Made by a program: the position numbers and the translations under genes
DNA from: CBDDKW01 sp965230425
GTDB taxonomy: Bacteria; Pseudomonadota; Gammaproteobacteria; UBA1113
Length of the DNA stretch: 64,000 bases
Assembly (NCBI GenBank): GCA_965230425.1
Contig: CBDDKW010000021.1
Span: 24,826 to 88,825 of the forward strand
Direction of reading: 5' to 3'
The notes under the pieces: generated by a model
Databases searched by the model: none
Told to the model about the DNA's origin: nothing
What the model saw: only the letters and a program-made list of their open reading frames with translations
Shown: positions 27,912 through 37,429 of the stretch, one piece after another
Numbering within the stretch: position 1 is the stretch's first letter
Layout of the letters: each line of letters starts with the position of its first letter

Positions 27912-28946
27912 TTGACAAATTATTGCATTTCTTTGGATGCCATGGGAGGGGATGTTGGTCCCAAAGTGGTCATTCCATCCGCGTTGAATGCCCTTAAAAA
28001 ATATGAGCAATTAAGCCTTATCTTGGTAGGTGACCAAGAGGTTATCCGCCAAGAGCTAAAGGCTAATAAAGCAGAAGAGTCGGATCGTCTCGTAATACAC
28101 CATTGTTCACAAAAAGTTGAAATGGATGAATTGCCATCGAAGGCACTGCGTTATAAAAAAGACTCATCTATGCGCGTTGCAATTAACCTAGTCAAGCAAG
28201 GTCAAGCTCAGGCTTGTGTGAGTGCAGGTAATACCGGCGCGCTCATGGCAACGGCACGTTATGTTTTAAAAACGCTGCCCGGGATTGATCGTCCCGCCAT
28301 TATTGCCATATTACCGACTATCAAAAAGAATGCCTGTGTGCGTATGCTAGATTTAGGTGCAAATGTAGATTCTAAGGCTGAGCACTTGCTACAGTTTGCA
28401 ATTATGGGATCCATCGTCACTGAGAAAATTGGTGGTGTGGCGTCGCCACGAATAGGTTTATTAAATATTGGTGAAGAGCAAATTAAAGGCAATGAGTTAG
28501 TCAAAAAAACCGCAGCATTATTCCAAGAAAATCCTTTTGTAAACTTTACTGGCTATGTTGAAGGCACTGATATTTATCAAGGTGATGTGGACGTTATTGT
28601 CTGTGATGGCTTTGATGGTAATGTGGCATTAAAATCCAGCGAAGGGGCCGCCAATTTAATCGCATTCTATATGAAAGAAGCTTTTAATCGTAATCTACTA
28701 ACCCGTGGGGTTGGCTTGCTCGCGATACCTGTTTTACGCGAAATCAGTAAACGTATTAATCCTGAGCGTTATAATGGTGCGAGTATGGTAGGTTTAAATG
28801 GCATTGTGGTAAAGAGTCATGGTAGCGCTAATACCGAAGGGTTTACCAACGCTATCTATGAAGCTATGCTCCAGGTTAAACAGAATATACCGCAACAAAT
28901 TCGAGATAAATTAGCTCAGCAACTAACAATGAGTACACAGGAATGA
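27912..28946 (+). CDS. plsX: phosphate acyltransferase PlsX
   Basis: 344 residues. Converts acyl-ACP to acyl-phosphate for phospholipid synthesis. The family N-terminus SLDAMGGDVGP is present and the frame starts at TTG (27912) with AGAAGG eight bases upstream, so a TTG start is well supported. Further motifs: SAGNTGALMA, GLLNIGEE, VDVIVCDGFDGNVALK and KSHGSAN. Its stop overlaps the fabH start as ATGA, giving coupled translation. Confidence 0.97.
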   Translation: MTNYCISLDAMGGDVGPKVVIPSALNALKKYEQLSLILVGDQEVIRQELKANKAEESDRLVIHHCSQKVEMDELPSKALRYKKDSSMRVAINLVKQGQAQACVSAGNTGALMATARYVLKTLPGIDRPAIIAILPTIKKNACVRMLDLGANVDSKAEHLLQFAIMGSIVTEKIGGVASPRIGLLNIGEEQIKGNELVKKTAALFQENPFVNFTGYVEGTDIYQGDVDVIVCDGFDGNVALKSSEGAANLIAFYMKEAFNRNLLTRGVGLLAIPVLREISKRINPERYNGASMVGLNGIVVKSHGSANTEGFTNAIYEAMLQVKQNIPQQIRDKLAQQLTMSTQE

Positions 28947-29902
28947 GATATTCTAAAATTGCAGGGACAGGTAGCTTTTTGCCTGAGAAAATTTTAACTA
29001 ATGCCGACTTGGCGAAAATGGTCGATACCACCCATGAGTGGATTGTCGAGCGCACGGGTATTCATCAGCGTCATGTGGTCACTGAAAATGATAGTACGGC
29101 GAGTATGGCAACTGCTGCAGCGAAGCATGCCTTAGAAATGGCGAATTTAACCGCCAGTGAAATGGATATGATTATTGTTGCCACTACGACACCTGATATG
29201 ATTATTCCTAATGTCGCCTGTATGGTACAAGAGGCTCTCGATGTGCCTGGGATACCTGCCTTTGATATATCCGCAGCCTGTAGTGGTTTTATTTATGGTT
29301 TAAGCATGGCCGATAGCTTTATTCGCTCAGGTATGGCGTCTAATATCTTATTGATCGGCAGTGAGACAATGACAAATATTGTTGATTGGAATGATCGTTC
29401 CACTTGCATACTATTTGGTGATGGTGCTGGTGCTGCCATATTACAAGCCAGTGAGGTACCTGGTGTTTTATCCACACACTTACATGCAGATGGCCGTGAG
29501 GGTGACAAGCTCTGGGTTGAAGGCAATCTACCAGGACAACAACATACGGACAAATCTTACGTACATATGTCAGGTCGAGAAGTGTTTAAATTTGCAGTAC
29601 ATAGCTTAGGGCAAATTGTTGATGAAACCTTAGCAGCAAATAATTTAGATAAATCTGCGATTGACTGGCTGATACCGCATCAAGCTAATTACCGTATTAT
29701 TAGCGCAACTGCAAAAAAATTAAATTTAGCCATGGATAGAGTTGTGCTTACAGTGAATAAGCATGGTAATACCTCAGCAGCATCTGTGCCTTTAGCTTTG
29801 GATGGTGCCATTCGAGAAGGTAAAATTAAATCAGGTGATATACTCTTGCTGGAAGCCATCGGTGGTGGATTTAGCTGGGGTTCAGCATTAATCAAATATT
29901 AG
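28943..29902 (+). CDS. fabH: 3-oxoacyl-ACP synthase III (KAS III)
   Basis: 319 residues. Condenses acetyl-CoA with malonyl-ACP to begin fatty acid synthesis. The catalytic triad is intact: Cys112 in SAACSGFIYG, His in IPHQAN (about 246) and Asn in NKHGNTSAAS (about 276). N-terminal TGSFLPEKILTN and WIVERTGI are typical. Overlaps plsX by four bases and is followed closely by fabD. Confidence 0.97.
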   Translation: MRYSKIAGTGSFLPEKILTNADLAKMVDTTHEWIVERTGIHQRHVVTENDSTASMATAAAKHALEMANLTASEMDMIIVATTTPDMIIPNVACMVQEALDVPGIPAFDISAACSGFIYGLSMADSFIRSGMASNILLIGSETMTNIVDWNDRSTCILFGDGAGAAILQASEVPGVLSTHLHADGREGDKLWVEGNLPGQQHTDKSYVHMSGREVFKFAVHSLGQIVDETLAANNLDKSAIDWLIPHQANYRIISATAKKLNLAMDRVVLTVNKHGNTSAASVPLALDGAIREGKIKSGDILLLEAIGGGFSWGSALIKY

Positions 29903-29914
29903 GTAGTGAAGTTA

Positions 29915-30841
29915 ATGTCAGCAGCATGTGCATTTGTTTTTCCTGGTCAAGGTTCTCAATCAGTGGGAATGCTCACTGAGGTTGCCCAAGCATACCCCGA
30001 AGTACAATCAGTGTTTGCTGTTGCTAGCGATGTATTGGGATATGATCTATGGGAACTGTGTGAAACAGGTCCTGCGGAAAAGTTAGCTCAAACTGAATAT
30101 ACCCAACCAGCATTGTTGGTGGCCAGTGTTGCCTTGTGGCAGTTAGTCCAGCATCACAGCGAATTAAGACCTCAGCTACTAGCGGGGCATAGTTTGGGTG
30201 AGTATTCAGCTTTAGTCTGTGCTGAAGCCATTCCTTTTGATGAAGCCATTAGTTTAGTTGCTTTACGTGGACGTTTGATGCAACAAGCTGTGCCTGAGGG
30301 CATGGGGGCTATGGCAGCTATTTTAGGCTTAGATGATGAAGTTGTTGCAGCATGTTGTGAGGCAGCCGCGGCAGGGCAAATAGTGACAGCAGCGAATTTT
30401 AATTCCATTGGGCAAGTTGTGATATCAGGACATGCAGAAGCGGTGGTGAGAGCCATCGACATCGCTAAGGAAAAGGGCGCTAAAATTGCTAAATTAATTC
30501 CTGTGAGTGTGCCTTCACACTGTCAGTTAATGGCAAGTGCTGCAGAAGAATTTGCTCAAGCAGTGGCAAAACTTGAAATTTCACAACCACTCATTCCAGT
30601 ATTGCATAATGTGGATTTTTCCAGTCACCAAGATCCAGAAGCTATCAGGCAAGCATTAGTTCAACAGCTATGCCAACCTGTACGTTGGGTGAATACAATT
30701 CAGTCTATGCAAGCGCAAGGTATACAGCGCATTTATGAGTGTGGGCCAGGAAAAGTATTAACGGGATTAACGAAACGCATAGACCGCTCTGTTGAGTCCA
30801 TTGCGCTTAACTCCCTCAGTGCATTAAATAATATAAGTTAA
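29915..30841 (+). CDS. fabD: malonyl-CoA:ACP transacylase
   Basis: 308 residues from the ATG at 29915; a GTG at 29906 is an alternative start three codons upstream. Transfers malonyl from CoA to ACP. The nucleophile elbow GHSLGEYSAL holds the catalytic Ser (about 92); FPGQGSQ is at the N-terminus; His in VPSHCQLM completes the dyad. Ordinary length. It lies between fabH and fabG in the standard order. Confidence 0.96.
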   Translation: MSAACAFVFPGQGSQSVGMLTEVAQAYPEVQSVFAVASDVLGYDLWELCETGPAEKLAQTEYTQPALLVASVALWQLVQHHSELRPQLLAGHSLGEYSALVCAEAIPFDEAISLVALRGRLMQQAVPEGMGAMAAILGLDDEVVAACCEAAAAGQIVTAANFNSIGQVVISGHAEAVVRAIDIAKEKGAKIAKLIPVSVPSHCQLMASAAEEFAQAVAKLEISQPLIPVLHNVDFSSHQDPEAIRQALVQQLCQPVRWVNTIQSMQAQGIQRIYECGPGKVLTGLTKRIDRSVESIALNSLSALNNIS

Positions 30842-30868
30842 TTGTAAAAGTATATAAGGAAAATGGTT

Positions 30869-31612
30869 ATGACCGCATCAGGAAAAATTGCACTCATCTC
30901 AGGTGCTAGCCGGGGAATTGGTAAAGCCATTGCTATGGCAATTGGACAGCAAGGTGCTACAGTTATTGGTACTGCCACGACACAACAGGGTGCTGAGGCT
31001 ATTACCCAGTATCTGCACGATAATAACATTCAAGGTACTGGTATGGTATTAGATGTCAGTCAACTTGAGTCAATCGAAATAGTCGTTAATGCTATTAATG
31101 AACAGTTTGGAGCGCCACAGATATTGGTTAATAATGCAGCAATCACCCGCGATAACTTAATGATGCGGATGAAAGAAGAAGAATGGCATGACATCATTGA
31201 AACAAATTTAACCAGTATTTTCCGTCTGACCAAAGCGTGCATTCGCGGTATGGTCAAGGCACGCTGGGGGCGTGTTGTGAGTATTAGCTCAGTAACAGGG
31301 TTCGCAGGTAATCCTGGCCAGGTTAATTATGGTGCAGCAAAAGCCGGTATTGTTGGCTTCAGCAAGTGCTTAGCCCATGAGTTAGGTAGCCGTAATATCA
31401 CTGTGAATGTGGTAGCACCTGGGTTTATTGAAACCGATATGACAAAAGATTTAGCAGAAGATCATGCTAAGCGTCTACGTGATATGATCCCAGCTAATCG
31501 TTTGGGGCAACCTGAGGAAATTGCCGCTGCTGTTGCTTTTTTAACCTCAGAGAGCGCTTCCTACATAACAGGTGAGACAATACATGTAAATGGCGGCATG
31601 TATATGGATTAA
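30869..31612 (+). CDS. fabG: 3-oxoacyl-ACP reductase
   Basis: 247 residues from ATG 30869 (MTASGKIALISG). An ATG six bases earlier lies too close to the AAGGA ribosome site, whereas this one is about eight bases from it. NADPH-dependent reduction of 3-oxoacyl-ACP. TGASRGIG-type motif appears here as SGASRGIG (residues 10-17); NNAAITRDNLMMRM, Ser in SISSVTG and YGAAKAG (catalytic Tyr/Lys) are intact, and the C-terminus ITGETIHVNGGMYM is typical of FabG. Confidence 0.97.
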   Translation: MTASGKIALISGASRGIGKAIAMAIGQQGATVIGTATTQQGAEAITQYLHDNNIQGTGMVLDVSQLESIEIVVNAINEQFGAPQILVNNAAITRDNLMMRMKEEEWHDIIETNLTSIFRLTKACIRGMVKARWGRVVSISSVTGFAGNPGQVNYGAAKAGIVGFSKCLAHELGSRNITVNVVAPGFIETDMTKDLAEDHAKRLRDMIPANRLGQPEEIAAAVAFLTSESASYITGETIHVNGGMYMD

Positions 31613-31726
31613 ACATTTTCCATTGAGAATTTTTTTTTAAATTTCACTTGCAACTTGTGTGCAATTTTATAAACTAGCTACGCAGTAATGATTGCTGGCT
31701 AAACAACAAGAGGGGTTATTTGACCA

Positions 31727-31969
31727 ATGAGTAGTATTGAAGAACGCGTGAAGAAAATTGTTTCTGAGCAGTTAGGGATTGATGAGAGTGAAGTAAAGGA
31801 TGAAGCGTCCTTCGTGGATGATCTCGGTGCTGATTCTCTGGATACTGTTGAATTAGTGATGGCATTAGAAGAAGAATTTGAACAAGAAATTCCAGATACT
31901 GATGCTGAGAAAATCGGTACTGTTCAGGATGCAGTCAATTACGTGAAAGAAAGAGCAGAAAAAGCATAA
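31727..31969 (+). CDS. acpP: acyl carrier protein
   Basis: 80 residues, strongly acidic. The phosphopantetheine attachment Ser is in DLGADSLDTVELVMALE (about residue 38). AGAGGGG lies upstream. The 114-base gap after fabG contains a TATAAA (31668-31673), so an additional promoter for high acpP expression is likely, although I see no strong -35. A good terminator follows. Confidence 0.97.
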   Translation: MSSIEERVKKIVSEQLGIDESEVKDEASFVDDLGADSLDTVELVMALEEEFEQEIPDTDAEKIGTVQDAVNYVKERAEKA

Positions 31970-31991
31970 TTAATTTGCATAAAAGTACAGT

Positions 31992-32020
31992 AAGTCACTT
32001 AGCATTGTGCTAGGTGACTT
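31992..32020 (+). terminator. acpP terminator hairpin
   Basis: AAGTCACTTAGCA (31992-32004), loop TTG, TGCTAGGTGACTT (32008-32020): a 13-base-pair stem with one G-U pair, followed by a short T-rich stretch. It lies 22 bases after the acpP stop. Confidence 0.7.
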
Positions 32021-32037
32021 TATTGATAAGCGAAGAC

Positions 32038-32185
32038 CCCGGCATTTACCGGGATTACCTTGCGTGATGGGAGATTCTCAGGGGGAGAATCGCGATTTCC
32101 CCCCTTTGGTCGCCGTCGCGCGAACTTGGTTCGCGCAGGCATTCCAAACAGGAAACACCACGGGTTTACCCGTGGTTGTTTATTT
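32038..32185 (+). repeat. multi-hairpin dispersed repeat, copy A
   Basis: Between acpP and fabF. Successive stems: CCCGG/CCGGG (32038-32053), GATTCTC/GAGAATC with a G-rich loop (32073-32091), GCGCGAA-CTTGG-TTCGCGC (32118-32136) and ACCACGGG-TTTA-CCCGTGGT (32157-32176) followed by TGTTTATTTA, a terminator-like 3' end. The last 50 bases recur with two mismatches at 56438-56488, and the three-stem order recurs inverted at 15501-15614. A short open frame across it is only a by-product of the repeat. Confidence 0.75.
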
Positions 32186-32286
32186 ATGTAATTGGAATTT
32201 CTTGAGCTAACTAAGCAAGTTAAGTATTTGTTTCGTGTGAACGAGGCATTTTGTTATAGTCAATTTTACATTAGAGGGTAGCGGGT

Positions 32287-33531
32287 TTGTCTAAGCGCAG
32301 AGTAGTGGTCACTGGCCTAGGGATGTTAAGTCCACTAGGATTGGATGTTGCTAGTTCGTGGCAGGGTATTATTGCAGGTAAGAGTGGCGTGTCAAAAGTT
32401 GAGCGCTTTGATGTTAGCAAATATAGCTCACAAATTTCTGCCATGGTTAAAGGCTTTGATGAGCTTGTGACGGAATATTTCGATAAAAAAGAAATACGTC
32501 GTTTTGATGAATTTGTTCAATTTTCAGTAGCTGCCACAGATCAAGCTTTGCGAGATGCACGTTTTGAGATTACAGATGAAAATGCTGACCGTGTTGGTAT
32601 GACTATAGGTTCAGGTATTGGTGGATTACCCTCTATCGAACGCAACTTTGTCGCCTTAGATTCGGGCGGCCCACGTAAAATGTCACCATTCTTTATTCCA
32701 GGTGCTATCGTGAACATGGCTCCAGGCTATACCGCGATTAAGTTTGGTGCGCGAGGCCCTAATTATTCCTTAGTGTCTGCCTGTGCTACAGGTAATCATA
32801 ATATTGGTGAGGCTTTTAGAGTGATTGCCTATGGTGATGCTGATGTGATGGTAACTGGTGGTGCGGAGATGGCTACCTGTCCCCTAGGTTTAGGTGGATT
32901 CGGTGCGATGCGTGCCTTATCTACGCGTAACGATGAGCCTGAAAAGGCAAGTCGACCATGGGATAAAGATCGTGATGGATTTGTCCTAGGTGAAGGTGCG
33001 GGTATTTTGGTTCTTGAAGAGTATGAGCATGCTAAGAAGCGAGGTGCTCCGATTTATGCTGAAATCGTCGGCTATGGTGTTAGTTGTGATGCTTACCATA
33101 TCTCTGCGGGTGATCCTGATGCGAAAGGAAGTGTTAGAGCCATGCAGAATGCTTTAAACGATGCTGGTATGAACTCTACTGATATCGATTATATTAATGC
33201 CCACGGTACTTCAACGCCTTTAGGGGATGAAGTAGAAGCATTAGCAATTAAAAAAGCCTTCGGTGATCACGCTTATAAAATACCTGTGAGTTCTACAAAA
33301 TCTATGACAGGGCACTTATTAGGTGCTGCTGGTGGTGTTGAAGCCATATTCTCAATTTTAGCCATGCGTGATCAAGTGGCTCCACCAACAATTAACTTAG
33401 ATAATCCTGGCGATGGTTGTGATTTAAACTTTGTGCCGCATGAAGCACAAGCACATAAGCTTGATGTAGTCATGTCTAACTCCTTTGGGTTTGGTGGCAC
33501 CAATGCGACAGTGATATTTCGTAAAGTGTAG
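32287..33531 (+). CDS. fabF: 3-oxoacyl-ACP synthase II (KAS II)
   Basis: 414 residues from a TTG start (32287) preceded by GAGGG. Elongating condensing enzyme; catalytic Cys in SACATGNHNIG (about 164), His in NAHGTSTPLGD (about 304) and KSMTGHLLGAAGG (about 341). N-terminus RRVVVTGLGMLSPLG is the family start, so TTG is credible. It is separated from acpP by the repeat element and probably has its own promoter; TATAGT occurs at about 32256-32261 with a weak -35. Confidence 0.96.
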   Translation: MSKRRVVVTGLGMLSPLGLDVASSWQGIIAGKSGVSKVERFDVSKYSSQISAMVKGFDELVTEYFDKKEIRRFDEFVQFSVAATDQALRDARFEITDENADRVGMTIGSGIGGLPSIERNFVALDSGGPRKMSPFFIPGAIVNMAPGYTAIKFGARGPNYSLVSACATGNHNIGEAFRVIAYGDADVMVTGGAEMATCPLGLGGFGAMRALSTRNDEPEKASRPWDKDRDGFVLGEGAGILVLEEYEHAKKRGAPIYAEIVGYGVSCDAYHISAGDPDAKGSVRAMQNALNDAGMNSTDIDYINAHGTSTPLGDEVEALAIKKAFGDHAYKIPVSSTKSMTGHLLGAAGGVEAIFSILAMRDQVAPPTINLDNPGDGCDLNFVPHEAQAHKLDVVMSNSFGFGGTNATVIFRKV

Positions 33532-33537
33532 AAATGG

Positions 33538-34575
33538 ATGATCAAAAAACGCATAATTTGGCTAATCGGTTTTATTGCCATCGTCAGCCTGGTATTCACT
33601 GCGTATTTTTCATATGACTTGCTGAGCTTCAGTCGGCGTCCAGCACTCACCAACCAAACACCCATTATTTATCATCTACAATCAGGTCGGTCTGTTACAA
33701 CCTTTGCTTATGATATGCATAAGCAGGGATACTTAAAACATCCAGCCTTATTTATCTGGCTAGCTCGCGTACAAGGTAAAACTCGCAAATTACAGGCAGG
33801 TGAATATGAGTTTCCCGTCGGGATTACTGCGGAACAATTGCTACATAAGATCTGCTCTGGCCATGTAGTAAAGCACATGCAAACTTTTGTTGAAGGCTGG
33901 ACCTTTGCGCAAATGCGCCAAGCTATGGCAAAAAACCCTTATTTAACACACGATACTACAGAATTAACTGAACAACAGATCATGGCAAAATTAGGGAAAC
34001 CAAATATGCCAGCAGAAGGGTTGTTTTTACCTGAAACTTATCAATTCAAGCTCAACGATAGCGATTTTCAAATTTTACAAAAAGCACAACAGAATATGCA
34101 GCAATATCTACAACATGCTTGGCAGCAGCGTGCGGATAATTTGCCCTATACAACACCCTATCAAGCATTGATTGCGGCTTCTTTAATTGAAAAAGAATCG
34201 GCATTAAATAGTGAGCGACCATTGATCGCGGGGGTGTTGGTTTCACGATTGCGTGCGAAAATGCCTTTGCAATTTGATCCGACGATTATCTATGGCTTAG
34301 GTCAGAGTTATAAGGGCAAATTGACCTCGAAGAATTTGAAAGTTGATTCACCATACAATACTTATAAGCATCGTGGTTTACCACCAACCCCTATAGCGAT
34401 GCCAAGTACGCAGTCCATTGATGCTGCATTACACCCGATGGTTCGAGGCTATCTTTATTTTGTTGCCAAAGGTGATGGTAGCCATGATTTTTCAAAAACA
34501 CTGGTAGATCATAATAAAGCAGTGCAGAGATATAAAGCGTTTCAAGCCAAACAGCAACAGGCTAATATGAGGTAA
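33538..34575 (+). CDS. mltG: endolytic peptidoglycan transglycosylase MltG
   Basis: 345 residues. One N-terminal membrane anchor (IIWLIGFIAIVSLVFTAYF), a LysM-like/YceG N-domain and the catalytic domain. The catalytic Glu is in ASLIEKES (about residue 218). LFLPETYQF, FDPTIIYGLG and SPYNTYKHRGLPPTPI are family signatures. Cleaves nascent glycan strands and sets their length. It lies six bases after fabF and two before tmk, the standard order. Confidence 0.96.
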   Translation: MIKKRIIWLIGFIAIVSLVFTAYFSYDLLSFSRRPALTNQTPIIYHLQSGRSVTTFAYDMHKQGYLKHPALFIWLARVQGKTRKLQAGEYEFPVGITAEQLLHKICSGHVVKHMQTFVEGWTFAQMRQAMAKNPYLTHDTTELTEQQIMAKLGKPNMPAEGLFLPETYQFKLNDSDFQILQKAQQNMQQYLQHAWQQRADNLPYTTPYQALIAASLIEKESALNSERPLIAGVLVSRLRAKMPLQFDPTIIYGLGQSYKGKLTSKNLKVDSPYNTYKHRGLPPTPIAMPSTQSIDAALHPMVRGYLYFVAKGDGSHDFSKTLVDHNKAVQRYKAFQAKQQQANMR

Positions 34576-34577
34576 GT

Positions 34578-35231
34578 ATGCAAGCTAATTCTGGAGTGTT
34601 TATTACAATCGAAGGTATTGAAGGCGTTGGCAAATCAACGGCGGTTACCTATATTCAGCAACGATTGAATACTTCAAACATTCCGCTTATTCTTACCCGA
34701 GAACCAGGGGGCACACCTATTGCTGAAGCTGTGCGCAAAGTGGTTTTACAAATGCCTCATACTGAACTCATGTGTCCAGAAACAGAATTACTATTAATCT
34801 TTGCAGGTAGGGCGCAGCATATAAAGCAAGTTATCGAGCCTGCCTTAGATCGTGGTGATTGGGTCATTTGCGATCGATTTACTGATGCGAGCTATGCCTA
34901 TCAAGGCGGTGGGCGTGGTCTTGATTTTGCACGTATTGCTGTGATTGAAGAATGGGTGCAACAGGGTTTACAGCCTAATGTGACTTTATTATTAGATGCG
35001 CCTGCAGATATCAGCATGCAGCGTATCAAAGCACGTGGTGAGTTGGACCGAATAGAAGCTGAAAAAATTGAGTTTTTTAATAGGGCGCGTGCAGCATACT
35101 TACAGCGAGCTCAGCAATTCCCTGAACGTTATAAAGTGATCGATACGAATTGTTCCTTAGAAGAAGTACAAGTACGCTTAGATGAAGTTATTACAGATTT
35201 ATTGAAGCGTTATGGTGAAGCCAGTGGATGA
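34578..35231 (+). CDS. tmk: thymidylate kinase
   Basis: 217 residues. Phosphorylates dTMP to dTDP. P-loop GIEGVGKST (residues 13-21), the DR motif in CDRFTDASYAYQGGGR and the LID region RGELDRIE are intact. AGGTAAGT ribosome site overlaps the mltG stop. Its 3' end overlaps holB by 20 bases. Confidence 0.96.
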   Translation: MQANSGVFITIEGIEGVGKSTAVTYIQQRLNTSNIPLILTREPGGTPIAEAVRKVVLQMPHTELMCPETELLLIFAGRAQHIKQVIEPALDRGDWVICDRFTDASYAYQGGGRGLDFARIAVIEEWVQQGLQPNVTLLLDAPADISMQRIKARGELDRIEAEKIEFFNRARAAYLQRAQQFPERYKVIDTNCSLEEVQVRLDEVITDLLKRYGEASG

Positions 35232-36213
35232 GTCGCTACTGAGTAAGATAATCACAAAACCACTGCCTTGGCATGAGGCCCCGTGGACGATGATCCAGCA
35301 CTATGAACAGCAAGGTGGCTTACCCAATAGTATCCTTTTAAGTGGGCCGCAAGGGTTAGGTAAACATATCTTTGCCCAACAACTAGCAGCTTACTTACTA
35401 TGTGATACTCCGCTACCTGATAATATGGCTTGCCAACAATGTCGGCACTGTCAGTTATTCAATGCTGGTACGCACCCAGATGCTATTATCTTAAGCCCAG
35501 AAAAAGAGGGTGGTGTCATCAAAGTTGATGATGTACGTCAACAAATTGCTACAGCCTATGAAACGCCTCAAGTGGCAGACAAAAAAATCATCGTACTTAA
35601 TCCCGCTGATGCAATGAATCGCGCCTCCGCTAATGCCTTATTAAAAATATTGGAAGAGCCTTCTGACTACGTATTTTTTATTTTAGTCACGCATCAGCCA
35701 CATAAATTACTACCGACTATTCGCAGTCGTTGTCAGAACATTATTTTTCCCCTAGCTCATGCTGAATTGGGTCAACGTTGGTTGCAAGAGAATGTCGTCA
35801 TGGATGAGCAACATAGTTTAGCGGTTGATACTCAACGTCCATTCTATGCTTATAGTATGCTGGAGCGCGATATATTACCCCTGCGCGAACAACTTGCGAG
35901 TACGTTTGTCGCCATATTAAGCCATGATGAAGATCCTATTCCAATGGCTGAATTATGTAGCAAACACAATGGGGTTGAGTTGCTGCACTGGTTTTATACG
36001 TGGTTAACTGATTGTTTAATTTTGCAAAATATTGATTCAACAGAGCGAGTTAGAAATTACGATATCCTGGCACATTTACAAAATATTGCCAAAAAACTGT
36101 CATCTGTAGAGATCTTTGCCTATATTGATAGAATTACTCATGCAAAAAAGTTGATAAATCAGGGAGCGAATGTGAATCAGCAATTAGTGTTTGAAGGCAT
36201 ATTTGCAAGCTAA
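35212..36213 (+). CDS. holB: DNA polymerase III delta' subunit
   Basis: 333 residues. Clamp-loader subunit. Modified P-loop SGPQGLGKHIF (about 45), zinc-binding Cys cluster (CDTPLPDNMACQQCRHC), ANALLKILEEPS and the TIRSRCQ sensor/SRC motif are present. It overlaps tmk by 20 bases in another frame, so translation is coupled; a later in-frame start would avoid this but would lose no conserved residues. Confidence 0.93.
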   Translation: MVKPVDESLLSKIITKPLPWHEAPWTMIQHYEQQGGLPNSILLSGPQGLGKHIFAQQLAAYLLCDTPLPDNMACQQCRHCQLFNAGTHPDAIILSPEKEGGVIKVDDVRQQIATAYETPQVADKKIIVLNPADAMNRASANALLKILEEPSDYVFFILVTHQPHKLLPTIRSRCQNIIFPLAHAELGQRWLQENVVMDEQHSLAVDTQRPFYAYSMLERDILPLREQLASTFVAILSHDEDPIPMAELCSKHNGVELLHWFYTWLTDCLILQNIDSTERVRNYDILAHLQNIAKKLSSVEIFAYIDRITHAKKLINQGANVNQQLVFEGIFAS

Positions 36214-36235
36214 AAGCTAACTAGGAGATGGCTCT

Positions 36236-36637
36236 ATGGTGGATAAAGAGAAAAAAGAGAATGATGAGGATAAGGAAACAAAGACAGATGAACTATCTGA
36301 AAATGACAGTAGTGTCTTCTTTGTGAATATCAAAGATAAAGCTGAATTGTATATCGCCTATATGCCCTATATTGTGAATGGTGGGCTTTTTATTCGTACG
36401 GATAAGGCTTATAACCTTGGTGATGAAGTATTTATTTTATTAAAGCTAATAGATGAGCCAGATAAATACACTATTGCTGGGAGAGTTATTTGGATCACAC
36501 CCAAATGTGCTCAAGGGGCACGTGCTTCGGGTATTGGTGTGCAGTTCTTAGGTGAAGAAACACAAGAAATCCGCAATAAAATTGAAACATATTTAGCGGG
36601 TGCTTTAGATTCAAATCGCTTAACGGATACATTATAG
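36236..36637 (+). CDS. PilZ domain protein
   Basis: 133 residues. An acidic Lys/Glu/Asp-rich N-terminal 28 residues precede a PilZ-like barrel (residues 35-125): KAELYIAYMPYIVNGGLFIRT, LLKL, GRVIWITP and GIGVQF. The RxxxR c-di-GMP motif of classical PilZ domains is not seen, as in the type IV pilus PilZ branch, which sits in exactly this tmk-holB-pilZ-tatD operon. Likely acts in pilus assembly rather than as a c-di-GMP receptor. AGGAG ribosome site. Confidence 0.88.
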   Translation: MVDKEKKENDEDKETKTDELSENDSSVFFVNIKDKAELYIAYMPYIVNGGLFIRTDKAYNLGDEVFILLKLIDEPDKYTIAGRVIWITPKCAQGARASGIGVQFLGEETQEIRNKIETYLAGALDSNRLTDTL

Positions 36638-37429
36638 ATGCTTGTCGATTCACACTGTCATTTAGATCAATTAGATTTAAGCCAATACGATAATAATTTA
36701 GCTAAGGCCTTAACTGCGGCACAGGAAAATGGGGTGGGACATATACTGTGTGTCTGCATCGATATGAACAATGTAGAGGCGGTACTTGCCTGTGCAAAGC
36801 AATATACATGGGTAAGTGCCTCAGTAGGTGTACATCCCAATACCCAAGATAGCCATGATCCAAGCCTTGCGGAATTAATTCAAATGGCTGAAGCTCCTCA
36901 TGTTGTTGCTATTGGTGAAACTGGATTAGATTATTTTAGAAGTGAGGGTGATCTTACCTGGCAGCATGAGCGTTTTCGTCGTCATATTCAAGCCGCTATA
37001 ACCGTCAATAAACCATTGATTATTCATACTCGCGAGGCACGTGAAGATACTATCCGTATTATGCAAGAAGAATCTGCTGGTCAAGTGGGTGGGGTTATGC
37101 ATTGTTTCACCGAAACCCTGGAAATGGCAGAACAGGCAATGGCATTAGGGTTTTATATCTCTTTTTCAGGGATTGTTACCTTCAAAAATGCGCAGGAATT
37201 ACAAGCTCTGGCAAAGACAGTGCCCCTTGATAGAATGCTTGTGGAAACAGATGCACCTTATTTAGCGCCAGTGCCTTATCGTGGTAAAACTAATCAGCCA
37301 GCTTATGTTCGTCATGTGGCAGAGTTTATTGCTGAATTGCGCGGGATCAGTTACGAAGAGTTAGCCGCAGCAACAACGGATAATTTTTTTAAGTTGTTTA
37401 CTGCGGCAAGTCGCTTAACTATGGCCTAA
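36638..37429 (+). CDS. TatD-family metal-dependent DNase (YcfH-type)
   Basis: 263 residues, starting at the base after the pilZ stop. TIM-barrel hydrolase with metal ligands in DSHCHLDQL, IGETGLDY, IIHTREA, MHCFTE and ETDAPYLAP. Family members are 3'-5' exonucleases or esterases on nucleic-acid ends. Genome position after holB/pilZ is typical of YcfH. Its stop overlaps the convergent ppiB stop by four bases. Confidence 0.93.
   Translation: MLVDSHCHLDQLDLSQYDNNLAKALTAAQENGVGHILCVCIDMNNVEAVLACAKQYTWVSASVGVHPNTQDSHDPSLAELIQMAEAPHVVAIGETGLDYFRSEGDLTWQHERFRRHIQAAITVNKPLIIHTREAREDTIRIMQEESAGQVGGVMHCFTETLEMAEQAMALGFYISFSGIVTFKNAQELQALAKTVPLDRMLVETDAPYLAPVPYRGKTNQPAYVRHVAEFIAELRGISYEELAAATTDNFFKLFTAASRLTMA

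Noticed and set aside
32007..32210. 67-codon frame between acpP and fabF
   Set aside because: Runs through the acpP terminator and the hairpin repeat; not coding.
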